Origin: Cytophagales bacterium
GTDB lineage: Bacteria > Bacteroidota > Bacteroidia > Cytophagales > UBA9547
Direction of reading: 5' to 3'
Assembly (NCBI GenBank): GCA_013297755.1
Contig: JAAFIH010000018.1
Coordinates: forward strand, 27,180-91,179
Length of the DNA stretch: 64,000 nucleotides
The position numbers and the translations under genes are program-made. This document shows positions 36,559-44,320 of the stretch, piece after piece. The first letter of the stretch is position 1. Each line of letters begins with the position of its first letter. The notes under the pieces are model-generated. The model was given only the letters and a program-made list of their open reading frames with translations, searched no databases and was not told where the DNA came from.

Positions 36559-37512
36559 ATGGCAGATAAATTTTCGATAGCCGACCAAAAATATAGCAAT
36601 AGCACCAACAAACATTCGTTGTTGTTTATTGTGTTCTTAGATTTTTTTTCTACCCAAACACTAAGAAAAATATCTCTTGGCGTGTTTCTTATTTCAGCTT
36701 ATGTTTTTTTGGTAGATTTTTTAGAAAACCACATCCTGCATGTTGCTTTCAAGCCACCAAGTACGCTTTATACTTTATTAGGTACAGTTTTGGGACTATT
36801 GCTTGTATTTAGAACCAATACTGCTTATGATAGATGGTGGCAAGGTCGTATTTTAATAAGTACACTAAGCAATACAACCAAAAATTTTGCAAGTAAACTC
36901 AATGCTATTTTGCCAAAATATGACATCGAAAGTCGTAAGTTTTTTGCATATATGATTTCAAATCATGCTTTTTCGATGAAAGAGGTTTTGAGGTATGGCG
37001 TTAAATTTGATGAGCTTATCGAAACACATCCTGGCGAGCTCAAAGACCTCAAAAAAGTGTACCATGTACCCAGCGAAATTGTATCTCAAATACATTTAAG
37101 ACTTACTCAAATGTATAAAAACAAAGAATTATCTGATTATCAGTTTATGGAATTGCACAAATATACTGATGCCATGACAGTTGTGGTTGGTGAGTGTGAG
37201 CGTATTCGCACATCACCCATGCCATTCAGTTATCGTGTACATCTCAAAAAATTTATATTATTTTTTGCCGTTATGCTCCCTTTTGGGTTTATTCATTATT
37301 TGGATTATTGGTCTATTCTTATTGTAGGCATACTATATTATGTCATGTATGGTTTAGATGTGCTTGGCGAAGAAATTGAAGATCCATTTGGACAAGATGA
37401 AAACGATTTACCTATCGATTTTTATTGCAAATCAATAAAAAAAGCAGTTTTTACAACCCTTAAAGTAGATTTACAACAACTTACATTAGAAAAACATGCA
37501 AAACATTCTTAA
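36559..37512 (+). CDS. Bestrophin-family membrane channel, paralogue 2
   Basis: 317 residues, clearly homologous over its full length to the preceding protein: LLVFRTNTAYDRWWQGR, CERIRTSPMPFSY and LGEEIEDPFGQDENDLPID are shared almost unchanged, while surface loops differ. It is about 20 residues longer at the N-terminus. The ATG lies 2 bp after the stop of paralogue 1, and its own end overlaps the next lipoprotein gene by 17 bp, indicating a three-gene transcription unit. Confidence 0.86.
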   Translation: MADKFSIADQKYSNSTNKHSLLFIVFLDFFSTQTLRKISLGVFLISAYVFLVDFLENHILHVAFKPPSTLYTLLGTVLGLLLVFRTNTAYDRWWQGRILISTLSNTTKNFASKLNAILPKYDIESRKFFAYMISNHAFSMKEVLRYGVKFDELIETHPGELKDLKKVYHVPSEIVSQIHLRLTQMYKNKELSDYQFMELHKYTDAMTVVVGECERIRTSPMPFSYRVHLKKFILFFAVMLPFGFIHYLDYWSILIVGILYYVMYGLDVLGEEIEDPFGQDENDLPIDFYCKSIKKAVFTTLKVDLQQLTLEKHAKHS

Positions 37513-38179
37513 ATTTATCGTCCTTATATCCATTGGATTTTTGATGTCGTGTGGTAGTGCCCTCAACAATGCTTACAGCAAAGCAACAGCCGAAGGCGAT
37601 TTGGAACGCATCAAAGCTATTGGCGAATTAGATTCGGCTAATTTTAATATTCTTACTGATTTTATGCTCAAAGAAGGATTGATAGAACCAGATTTAAAAC
37701 ACCTAGACGAATCGTATAGAGAGCTTTTAGAGAAAGCCAAAATAGAATATGAAGCCAAAAATAGAAAAAAAGAAAAAGCCGACAAGTTAAAAGTAAATAA
37801 AAGTCAGTTTCAGATGGATCAGCTAGAGCATTTATACGAAGCCCTTATAATATTGCCTGAGCAAAGTAATATTAGAAAAGACTGGTCTAATAAAAATGCT
37901 GTTTTTTATAAAATGACTTTTGTAAACCCTTCTGACAAGCAAATTAGAGCTTTTAAGGGCAAATTGTCGTTTTATGATTTGTTTGATACAGAACTCAAAA
38001 CTGTAAATTTTACCTACAACGACACCATCATGCCTAGAGATACCATTCGATACGAAGCCAATATAGATTTTTCGAGCCTCAACAATAGCAATGTATATTT
38101 TACAAAAGATTACTCAGATATCAAAGTAATTTGGCGACCACTCAAAGTAATCTACAAAGATGGTTCTGAAGTAGAATAG
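37496..38179 (+). CDS. Hypothetical lipoprotein after bestrophin pair
   Basis: 227 residues with a lipoprotein signal ending in the lipobox FLMSCG (Cys at about 19). The mature part is Lys/Glu-rich and helical to about residue 105, then beta-rich (KMTFVNPSDKQIRAFKGKLSFYDLFDTELK), resembling a small immunoglobulin-like or FxLD-type extension. I do not recognise the family. It overlaps the second bestrophin gene by 17 bp, so a joint envelope function is plausible but unproven. Confidence 0.7.
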   Translation: MQNILKFIVLISIGFLMSCGSALNNAYSKATAEGDLERIKAIGELDSANFNILTDFMLKEGLIEPDLKHLDESYRELLEKAKIEYEAKNRKKEKADKLKVNKSQFQMDQLEHLYEALIILPEQSNIRKDWSNKNAVFYKMTFVNPSDKQIRAFKGKLSFYDLFDTELKTVNFTYNDTIMPRDTIRYEANIDFSSLNNSNVYFTKDYSDIKVIWRPLKVIYKDGSEVE

Positions 38180-38254
38180 TCGCCTACATTTTTAAGATTT
38201 ATTTTATCTCAAAATATAAATTATTTTTATTAAATTTTTATTGTAAACAATTTC

Positions 38255-38357
38255 TAGGAACTCGCCTTTTGGAGAGTTCGATTTTGTAGGAACTCGCCTT
38301 TTGGCGAGTTCAGTTTTTGTAGGAACTCGCCTTTTGGCGAGTTCCTATGGCGAGTTC
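38255..38357. repeat. Array of three 25-bp palindromes
   Basis: Three copies of TAGGAACTCGCC-TTTT-GGCGAGTTC starting at 38255, 38287 and 38320, plus a partial fourth half (GGCGAGTTC about 38349-38357). Each is a 9-bp stem with a TTTT loop; the third extends to a perfect 12-bp stem ending in TTCCTA, while the first has one mismatch (GGAGAGTTC). The period is 32-33 bp. GC-rich compared with the AT-rich gap. It lies between the lipoprotein gene and the convergent cdsA. Confidence 0.85.
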
Positions 38358-38490
38358 ATTTTTGATATATTCGATTTTTTTGGTTTTTAGACGTTTTTTG
38401 TGCCTAATTTATATACAAAATCACCCCAAGCCGTTTTCCTAAGCCACAAATATCAATTATATTTTGATATTTTTTAATAAAATAAAAACG

Positions 38491-39303
38491 CTAAAATATT
38501 GATAGAAAAAATGCTACAAATGGTGATGCAAGTAATATCCCATCAAATCTATCTAAAATGCCACCATGCCCAGGAATAAGATTACCAGAGTCTTTGATTT
38601 GTAAACTTCGCTTGAGCATAGATTCTACCAAATCGCCATAAGTACCAGTTGTAGCAATGATTATAGCAAGGCAAATCCATTTCCAAGTAGGCAAATCATG
38701 AAAATAATATCCTAAAAATACTGCTAAAGTTATCGCTAAAGCCAATCCTCCTGCTAATCCTTCCCAAGTTTTTTTTGGAGAAATTCGTTCAAATAGTTTG
38801 TGTTTACCAAAAGCTTTGCCCGCAAAATAAGCCCCAGAATCGCTAGCCCAAAGCATAAAAAATATACCACCTACAATCTGTGAACTAAATACCCCTTGCG
38901 AAAAGGCTGCCACATGCAACATAGCCATTGGTATGGCCACATAAAAAATTCCGATAAGAGTAAAAGCTATATTTTCAAATGGATTAGACGATTTTCGATA
39001 CAGCTCAGTAATATAAATAATACCTATAAGAACAAAAAGAATAGTAAAAATTTTGGCAGGTATTAAATTTGCTAAAACCAAAAAAGTAAGAATATTAATA
39101 AGAAATCCATTTAAAATACCCCATTTACTGAGTGGATCTTCGCCATCGTTTTTGATAAGCGTATAAAACTCGTATTGCCCAGCAACTCCAAGAGCCAACA
39201 AAAAAAATAAATAACTCCATTGATTATATAATAAACAAAAAACTACACCAGCACCACCAATGATGCCACTTATGATTCGTTGTTGAAGGTTTGTTAAGGC
39301 CAT
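38491..39303 (-). CDS. cdsA: Phosphatidate cytidylyltransferase
   Basis: Makes CDP-diacylglycerol from phosphatidic acid and CTP, the branch point of phospholipid synthesis, in the inner membrane. 270 residues with about seven membrane helices. The signature region near the middle has SDSGAYFAGKAFGKH, SPKKTWEGLAGG, and the C-terminal signature SMLKRSLQIKDSGNLIPGHG followed by GILDRFDG, whose acidic residues bind the metal. The initial ATG at 39303 gives a normal N-terminus. Convergent with the bestrophin/lipoprotein unit. Confidence 0.92.
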   Translation of the reverse strand: MALTNLQQRIISGIIGGAGVVFCLLYNQWSYLFFLLALGVAGQYEFYTLIKNDGEDPLSKWGILNGFLINILTFLVLANLIPAKIFTILFVLIGIIYITELYRKSSNPFENIAFTLIGIFYVAIPMAMLHVAAFSQGVFSSQIVGGIFFMLWASDSGAYFAGKAFGKHKLFERISPKKTWEGLAGGLALAITLAVFLGYYFHDLPTWKWICLAIIIATTGTYGDLVESMLKRSLQIKDSGNLIPGHGGILDRFDGILLASPFVAFFLSIF

Positions 39304-39421
39304 TTTTATAAAAATATCTGCAAATATGGTATTTTAAATTTATCCACTTGAATACAACGCTTTTTTATTTTCAAAATTGTACAATTCTAATATCAATCAC
39401 ATTTTTTAATCATTTGAAATC

Positions 39422-39511
39422 AAAGTCGTTTACTTAATAATCCTATTAACTTTCTCTTTTGGAGTAAGACTATGATAAAAGCAATAAAAAATACTTAAGT
39501 AAACGACATTG
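39422..39511. mobile_element. 90-bp miniature element, copy 3 (best preserved)
   Basis: Exactly 90 bp between perfect 11-bp direct repeats CATTTGAAATC (39411-39421 and 39512-39522). The terminal inverted repeats are GTCGTTTACTTAA on the left and TTAAGTAAACGAC on the right (13 bp perfect), extended outward to AA[A/T]. A central TCTCTTTTGGAG hairpin is present. No coding capacity. Confidence 0.85.
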
Positions 39512-39639
39512 CATTTGAAATCCTAAATTTTTACTTTATATTTATATATTTAAAAATTCCTTCAAATAATTTCTTAAATATGTATTGCAATTAATTTTTA
39601 ATTAATTAAGTTTGAATGGACTAAACACAAATATACATT

Positions 39640-40197
39640 TTGATAGTTTTAAAAACACTTACAACTGATTTTGAGAAAGATTTTATGCCTTTGATGCGTC
39701 AGGCCTATAGTTTTGCTTATAGATTGACCTACGATGAGGATTTGGCCAAAGATTTGGTGCAAGATACCTATATAAAAGCGTTTAGATTCTACGAAAATTT
39801 TCAGCGTGGAACTAATACCAAAGCATGGTTGTTTAGAATATTAAAAAACACATTTATAAACGATTATCGCAAAAAAGCCAAAGAACCTATAAAATATGAT
39901 TACCAAGAAATAGAAGAATATTACGCTTCAGAGGGAGTTGCAAGAGAACCTGATAAAAATCTCTTGGTAGAAGATATCAACGATATGATGGGCGATGAGA
40001 TGACAAAAGCCCTACATTCGTTGCAAGAAGAGTTTAGAGAAATTATTATTTTGTGCGATTTAGAGGACTTTAAATATGAAGAAATAGCTCAGATTTTAGA
40101 CATTCCAGTAGGTACAGTACGCTCAAGATTGCACAGAGCTCGTCATGCACTTAAAGAAAAAATAAAAGAATACGCCAAAACTATGGGCTACAAATAA
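39640..40197 (+). CDS. ECF-type RNA polymerase sigma factor
   Basis: 185-residue sigma-70 family factor with only regions 2 and 4. Region 2 contains YDEDLAKDLVQDTYIKAFRF and TKAWLFRILKNTFIND, region 4 contains EEFREIIILCDLEDFKYEEIA and the recognition helix PVGTVRSRLHRARHAL. It would direct RNA polymerase to a stress- or envelope-related regulon. The frame begins with a TTG at 39640 (MIVLKTLTTDF); an internal ATG at 39685 would delete only the first 15 residues. The next gene, a small Cys-rich protein 19 bp downstream, sits where anti-sigma factors normally lie. Confidence 0.88.
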   Translation: MIVLKTLTTDFEKDFMPLMRQAYSFAYRLTYDEDLAKDLVQDTYIKAFRFYENFQRGTNTKAWLFRILKNTFINDYRKKAKEPIKYDYQEIEEYYASEGVAREPDKNLLVEDINDMMGDEMTKALHSLQEEFREIIILCDLEDFKYEEIAQILDIPVGTVRSRLHRARHALKEKIKEYAKTMGYK

Positions 40198-40216
40198 AAA
40201 CTTTTAATCAAAAAAA

Positions 40217-40504
40217 ATGAACGAAAATTTATCTTGCGAAGAAATATTAGAACAATTTAAAAATAAATGTAGTCGCTCTTGCCTCAAAAATGGTGATTGT
40301 ATCCAATATATTCAACTATACTTAGATAATATGGCTTGTAAAAATGCTGATAAATATTTCTTGGATGGCACCAAAAATTGTGCCATTTGTAGCGAATATT
40401 TCAAAATAAATGATTGTATCAAAGGCAATTTAAAATCAAAAATAAACGAAGTTTGCTGTCCTGAGGGTTTAGAAACCCAAATAATGAAAAATATTTTAGG
40501 TTAA
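40217..40504 (+). CDS. Small Cys-rich protein, candidate anti-sigma factor
   Basis: 95 residues with 11 cysteines, including CKNGDC-like and CAICSEYF pairs and a C-terminal CCPEG. Size, position right after an ECF sigma gene and the zinc-binding look fit the small soluble anti-sigma proteins of Bacteroidota (zf-HC2 type), but the canonical HxxxCxxC signature is not cleanly present, so the assignment is contextual. No membrane segment. Confidence 0.6.
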   Translation: MNENLSCEEILEQFKNKCSRSCLKNGDCIQYIQLYLDNMACKNADKYFLDGTKNCAICSEYFKINDCIKGNLKSKINEVCCPEGLETQIMKNILG

Positions 40505-40586
40505 TCCTTCAATCAAACAATTTTTAGATTTTTTTAATATTTTTTAAAATTATTTACAATAAATTATTAATTTGTAATTTTTTGTT

Positions 40587-40594
40587 TAATTTTG
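40587..40594 (+). promoter_or_regulatory. Likely -7 box of the rpsA promoter
   Basis: TAatTTTG followed by CACCCC, matching the Bacteroidota TAnnTTTG box, about 78 bp before the rpsA ATG. No perfect TTTG lies 19-21 nt upstream (one lies at 40571), so the -33 element is uncertain. Confidence 0.45.
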
Positions 40595-40671
40595 CACCCC
40601 ATTTTGGAAAATAACAAATTAATTTTGATAAGAAATGCCGCCTTATCAATGTAAAAGGCAATGTATAAAAT

Positions 40672-42483
40672 ATGGTAACACCAGCATTAGATTTTGATTG
40701 GAATAAATTAGACCAAAAAGGTTTTGGAACAGGATATTCTGATAAAGAAATGGCAGATATTAGTGCCATGTATAACGAAACTTTTGGCGAACTTGGCGAA
40801 AAAACTGTCGTAAGAGCTAAAATTGTAGGAATCACAGATAGAGAAGTTATTTTGAATGTAGGCTTTAAGTCTGATGGCTTAGTTTCACTTTCAGAATTTA
40901 GAGATACGCCAGATATTAAAGTAGGCGATGAGGTGGATGTTTTTGTAGAAACACAAGAAGACAAATCTGGCCAGTTGATACTTTCTCGCAAAAAAGCCAA
41001 ATTGGTGGTTGCTTGGAAAATGATAGAAGATGCCCTTGCCAATGACGTAATCATTGAAGGTTTTGTAAAACGCAGAACCAAAGGTGGTCTTATAGTAGAT
41101 GTATACAGTGTAGAAGCATTTTTGCCTGGTTCGCAAATTGATGTGAAACCAATCCGTGATTTTGACATTTATGTGAACAAAAAAATGGAGGTAAAAGTTG
41201 TTAAAATCAATTATACCAACGACAACGTAGTTGTATCGCATAAAGTATTGATTGAAAAAGACCTTGAAGAGCAAAAATCTGGTATTATCAATAACCTAGA
41301 AAAAGGACAAATACTAGAAGGTACAGTAAAAAATATTACTAACTTCGGTGTTTTTGTAGATTTAGGTGGTGTTGATGGGTTATTGCATATTACTGATATT
41401 TCGTGGGGTCGTGTTAATCATCCACAAGAAGTATTGCATTTGGATCAAAAAATACAAGTTTGTGTACTTGAGTTTGATGACGAGAAAAAACGTATCTCTT
41501 TAGGTATGAAACAACTGACCGCTCACCCATGGGATGCTCTGCCATTGGATGTAGTTGTTGGCTCAAAAGTTAAAGGTAAGATTGTAAATATTGCTGATTA
41601 TGGTGCTTTCTTAGAAATTCTTACTGGTGTAGAAGGTTTGGTACACGTTTCAGAAATGTCGTGGTCGCAACATCTAAAAACTCCATCTGAGTTTATGAAA
41701 CAAGGCGATGAGATGGAAGCTGTGGTATTAACCATAGATAGAGAAGAACGCAAAATGTCGCTTGGTATGAAACAACTTACCGAAGATCCATGGTCTAGAC
41801 AAGAGTTTTTGAATAAATATGCCAAAGAAACCAAACACAAAGGTACTGTTCGCAATTTAACAAACTTTGGTCTTTTCATCGAACTAGAAGAAGGTGTAGA
41901 TGGTTTAGTACACGTTTCTGATTTGTCTTGGACTAAAAAAATCAAACATCCATCAGAGTTTGTCAAAGTTGGCGATACATTAGAAGTAGCTGTATTAGAG
42001 GTTGATGCCGAAAATAAACGCCTTGCATTGAGCCACAAACATTTAGAAGAAAACCCTTGGGATACTTTTGAAACTGTATTTACAGTGGGTTCGCAACACA
42101 AAGGTACTATCAACTCTAAAATAGATAAAGGTGCATTCATAGAGTTGCCTTATGGTATTGAAGGATTTTCGACTTTGAAAAACATTACCAAAGAAGATGG
42201 TACTGTTGGCGAAATAGGAGAATCGCTATATTTTGTAGTATTAGAATTTTCTAAAGACGAAAGACGTATTTTTGTATCACATGCCAAAACATATCAAGCA
42301 GGTACAAAAGCACAGGCTGCCGAAGAAGAAGCTGCTGCTGCCGACAAAAAGAAAAGTACCAAAAAAGTAGAAGCAAAAGTAGAAAGTAAAGATACTTTTG
42401 GCGATATTTTGGCTCTATCATCGCTTAAATCTGGCGAATCGACAGAAAAACCAAAAGCTACAAAAAAAAGTAAAGCTGAATAA
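40672..42483 (+). CDS. rpsA: 30S ribosomal protein S1
   Basis: 603 residues with six S1 RNA-binding repeats, each of about 75 residues, seen as GFKSDGLVSLSEF, VEAFLPGSQIDV, NFGVFVDLGGVDGLLHITDISW, ADYGAFLEILTGVEGLVHVSEMSW, NFGLFIELEEGVDGLVHVSDLSW and KGAFIELPYGIEGFS (quoted in parts). It binds mRNA leaders and the 30S subunit, which in Bacteroidota matters because most mRNAs lack Shine-Dalgarno sites. The C-terminal tail is Lys/Ala-rich. tRNA-Cys follows 50 bp downstream. Confidence 0.95.
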   Translation: MVTPALDFDWNKLDQKGFGTGYSDKEMADISAMYNETFGELGEKTVVRAKIVGITDREVILNVGFKSDGLVSLSEFRDTPDIKVGDEVDVFVETQEDKSGQLILSRKKAKLVVAWKMIEDALANDVIIEGFVKRRTKGGLIVDVYSVEAFLPGSQIDVKPIRDFDIYVNKKMEVKVVKINYTNDNVVVSHKVLIEKDLEEQKSGIINNLEKGQILEGTVKNITNFGVFVDLGGVDGLLHITDISWGRVNHPQEVLHLDQKIQVCVLEFDDEKKRISLGMKQLTAHPWDALPLDVVVGSKVKGKIVNIADYGAFLEILTGVEGLVHVSEMSWSQHLKTPSEFMKQGDEMEAVVLTIDREERKMSLGMKQLTEDPWSRQEFLNKYAKETKHKGTVRNLTNFGLFIELEEGVDGLVHVSDLSWTKKIKHPSEFVKVGDTLEVAVLEVDAENKRLALSHKHLEENPWDTFETVFTVGSQHKGTINSKIDKGAFIELPYGIEGFSTLKNITKEDGTVGEIGESLYFVVLEFSKDERRIFVSHAKTYQAGTKAQAAEEEAAAADKKKSTKKVEAKVESKDTFGDILALSSLKSGESTEKPKATKKSKAE

Positions 42484-42490
42484 ATAAATT

Positions 42491-42521
42491 TTTTATGTTT
42501 GCAAAGTTTATATTATCTTTG
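42491..42521 (+). promoter_or_regulatory. Promoter of tRNA-Cys
   Basis: TAtcTTTG at 42514-42521 is a perfect Bacteroidota -7 box, with a T-rich TTTT at 42491-42494 19 nt upstream as a weak -33 element. Transcription would begin a few bases before the mature tRNA at 42534. It lies just after the rpsA stop codon. Confidence 0.6.
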
Positions 42522-42533
42522 CAAACATAATTT

Positions 42534-42607
42534 GGTCGCGTGACCGAGAGGCTAGGTAGAGCTCTGCAAAAGCTTCCACAGCAGTTCGAATCTGCTCGCG
42601 ACCTCCA
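42534..42607 (+). tRNA. tRNA-Cys (anticodon GCA)
   Basis: 74 nt folding as a complete cloverleaf: acceptor GGTCGCG pairs with CGCGACC, anticodon stem GAGCT/AGCTT encloses the loop CTGCAAA (anticodon GCA at 42566-42568), and the T arm AGCAG-TTCGAAT-CTGCT is regular. The discriminator base is U, the identity element of Cys tRNAs, and the CCA end (42605-42607) is encoded. Confidence 0.95.
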
Positions 42608-42610
42608 TTA

Positions 42611-42649
42611 AACACTCCAGCAAAATTTGCTTGGAGTGTTTTTTTTTAT
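42611..42649 (+). terminator. Rho-independent terminator after tRNA-Cys
   Basis: AACACTCCA-GCAAA pairs with TTTGC-TTGGAGTGTT around a one- to two-base loop, giving a long stem, followed at once by nine or more T. It ends the tRNA transcript 4 bp after the CCA. Confidence 0.9.
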
Positions 42650-42759
42650 TGAAATATTATATTCCTTTCAAAATTTGGTTTATTATTACAAACAAATATA
42701 TAGAAACACTATTTTTGATTAGCTAAATAGTTATTTTTGTAGCATCTTATTTTAAACTT

Positions 42760-43473
42760 ATGAATTTTAGTACTTTATCAATTATTATTCCTGCATACAA
42801 CGAAGGTCGCACTGTTCACTTTATCTTGAATAAAATCAAAGAAGTACAATTAACCAATGGTATAAAAAAAGAGGTTATCATCGTAAACGATTGTTCCAAA
42901 GACAATACTGAGGAGGCAATATTAAATTATAAATCAGAAAATCCAGAACTAAACCTGCAATATTATAAGCACGAAGTCAATAAAGGCAAAGGTGCAGCCT
43001 TGCACACTGGTATAACCAAAGCTACTGGAGAATATTTAATTATTCAAGATGCTGACCTAGAATACGACCCTCAAGAATACAATTTGCTTATGGCACCTGT
43101 ACTCAAAGGTTTTGCGGATGTAGTTTATGGTTCAAGATTTATGGGGGGCAATCCACATAGAATTTTGTTTTTTTGGCACTCTATTGGCAACAAAGTGCTA
43201 ACTACGCTATCAAATATGTTTAATAACTTAAACTTAACTGATATGGAAACTTGCTACAAATTGTTTCATACCAAAACAATTCAGGCTATAAAACTAAACG
43301 AAAATAGGTTTGGGTTTGAGCCAGAAGTAACCGCCAAAATAGCCAAAATACCAAACATTCGTATTTATGAAGTTGGAATTTCTTACTATGGCAGAACGTA
43401 TGAAGAGGGCAAAAAAATTGGCTGGAGAGATGGTTTTAGAGCCATTTATTGCATAATAAAATATGGTTTTTAG
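42760..43473 (+). CDS. Glycosyltransferase family 2
   Basis: 237-residue GT-A fold enzyme resembling dolichol/polyprenol-phosphate sugar transferases. N-terminal SIIIPAYNEGRTV binds the nucleotide sugar, QDADLEYDPQEY contains the DxD metal site (about residue 97), and YGSRFMGG and FGFEPEVTAKI are typical of the DPM1-like subgroup. No C-terminal membrane helix is present, so it probably works at the cytosolic face of the inner membrane. It converges on a small secreted protein gene. The sugar and acceptor are unknown. Confidence 0.82.
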   Translation: MNFSTLSIIIPAYNEGRTVHFILNKIKEVQLTNGIKKEVIIVNDCSKDNTEEAILNYKSENPELNLQYYKHEVNKGKGAALHTGITKATGEYLIIQDADLEYDPQEYNLLMAPVLKGFADVVYGSRFMGGNPHRILFFWHSIGNKVLTTLSNMFNNLNLTDMETCYKLFHTKTIQAIKLNENRFGFEPEVTAKIAKIPNIRIYEVGISYYGRTYEEGKKIGWRDGFRAIYCIIKYGF

Positions 43474-43494
43474 TGAGATAGAGATTTTTAAAAA

Positions 43495-43860
43495 TTACTT
43501 TCTACCTGTCCAGGCACCGCCATATCCACCTGAGTAATAATGCCAAATACCAATAAATAGGGCATATTTTTCGTCAAAAATAGCTTCAAACTGCCCTTTT
43601 GAGGTTTTAGATTCTTTCCAATCGCAAGTAATAGTTTGCCCCTTGAGTACACAATTCAAAAAAGCTCCATTTACACCCCCATATTTGTATTTTCCTATCA
43701 AAAGTGAGTCTTTAGTGTATTCAAATTGTGTAGTTACAGGTACAAAACCAGTGCCTATGCCTATATTTCCATAAAAGGAACCCAAAATTTCTTTATTTTG
43801 GCCATACAAAAAGCCATGATTTAAAATAAAAATAACAATACAGAAAAAATAAAATTTCAT
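43495..43860 (-). CDS. Small secreted protein of unknown function
   Basis: 121 residues with a signal peptide cleaved near FLYGQ (residue 21). The mature domain is beta-rich, Gly- and aromatic-rich (SFYGNIGIGTGF, KYKYGGVNGAFLNC, GIWHYYSGGYGGAWTGRK) and has two cysteines (CVLKGQTITC) that could form a disulfide. I do not recognise the family. Its promoter side faces the repeat elements at 43.9 kb. Confidence 0.65.
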   Translation of the reverse strand: MKFYFFCIVIFILNHGFLYGQNKEILGSFYGNIGIGTGFVPVTTQFEYTKDSLLIGKYKYGGVNGAFLNCVLKGQTITCDWKESKTSKGQFEAIFDEKYALFIGIWHYYSGGYGGAWTGRK

Positions 43861-43939
43861 TTTTTAATAATATTGAAGGAGCTAAATATTGAAAAAGTGC
43901 ATGAATGTAAATGTATATCGAAAAAACGAATAATTTATA

Positions 43940-44044
43940 TCAAACCGAAAAATTAAGATTAGATTCCTATAATTTTTCTCCCACTTGGGGAGAAATTAAA
44001 AGAGGGGTTTTAAATATAATTGTAATATTTGTTTTTCGGTTCAA
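43940..44044 (+). mobile_element. 105-bp miniature element, copy 1
   Basis: 105 bp from TCAAACCGAAAAATTAAG to TGTTTTTCGGTTCAA; terminal inverted repeats AACCGAAAAA/TTTTTCGGTT (10 bp). Central hairpin TTTCTCCC-ACTT-GGGGAGAAA. Preceded by TATA. Nearly identical to copy 2, differing only in the run near GGTTTTAAATATAA. Confidence 0.85.
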
Positions 44045-44102
44045 TTTATTAAAAAAGGGCAATATTCAAACAATATATTTATACATATTTCATAATCTTA
44101 TA

Positions 44103-44207
44103 TCAAACCGAAAAATTAAGATTAGATTCCTATAATTTTTCTCCCACTTGGGGAGAAATTAAAAGAGGGGTTTAAAATAAATTTGTAATATTTGTTTTTC
44201 GGTTCAA
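44103..44207 (+). mobile_element. 105-bp miniature element, copy 2
   Basis: Second copy in the same orientation, 58 bp after the first and the same 105 bp long, with the same ends and central hairpin. Also preceded by TATA. The two sit at the left edge of the restriction island. Confidence 0.85.
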
Positions 44208-44265
44208 TACAGTAGAACATAATCTCTCCTCTGGATTACAAAATGGGCTTGTTGAAAAATAATTT

Positions 44266-44306
44266 GGACTTTTTTTGTCCATTTATTGTTTCTTTTTTTA
44301 TATTTG
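44266..44306 (+). promoter_or_regulatory. Promoter with overlapping palindrome before HTH gene
   Basis: -7 box TAtaTTTG at 44299-44306 and -33 TTTG at 44274-44277, 21 nt apart. The -33 box lies within the palindrome GGAC-T7-GTCC (44266-44280), a plausible operator for autorepression by the HTH protein encoded 15 bp downstream of the -7 box. Confidence 0.55.
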
Positions 44307-44320
44307 AATGTATTTAAACC

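Noticed and set aside
38255..38357. CRISPR-like array
   Set aside because: Units are palindromes with 7-8-bp near-identical T-rich intervals rather than unique spacers, and no cas genes are near.
40554..41168. Minus-strand frames opposite rpsA (also 40891-41274 and 41598-42140)
   Set aside because: Shadow frames with low-complexity Ser/Thr-rich or aromatic-rich composition and no recognisable domain; S1 repeats on the plus strand fully explain the region.
43911..44135. 74-codon plus-strand frame
   Set aside because: It lies across the two 105-bp miniature elements and repeats with them; no domain.
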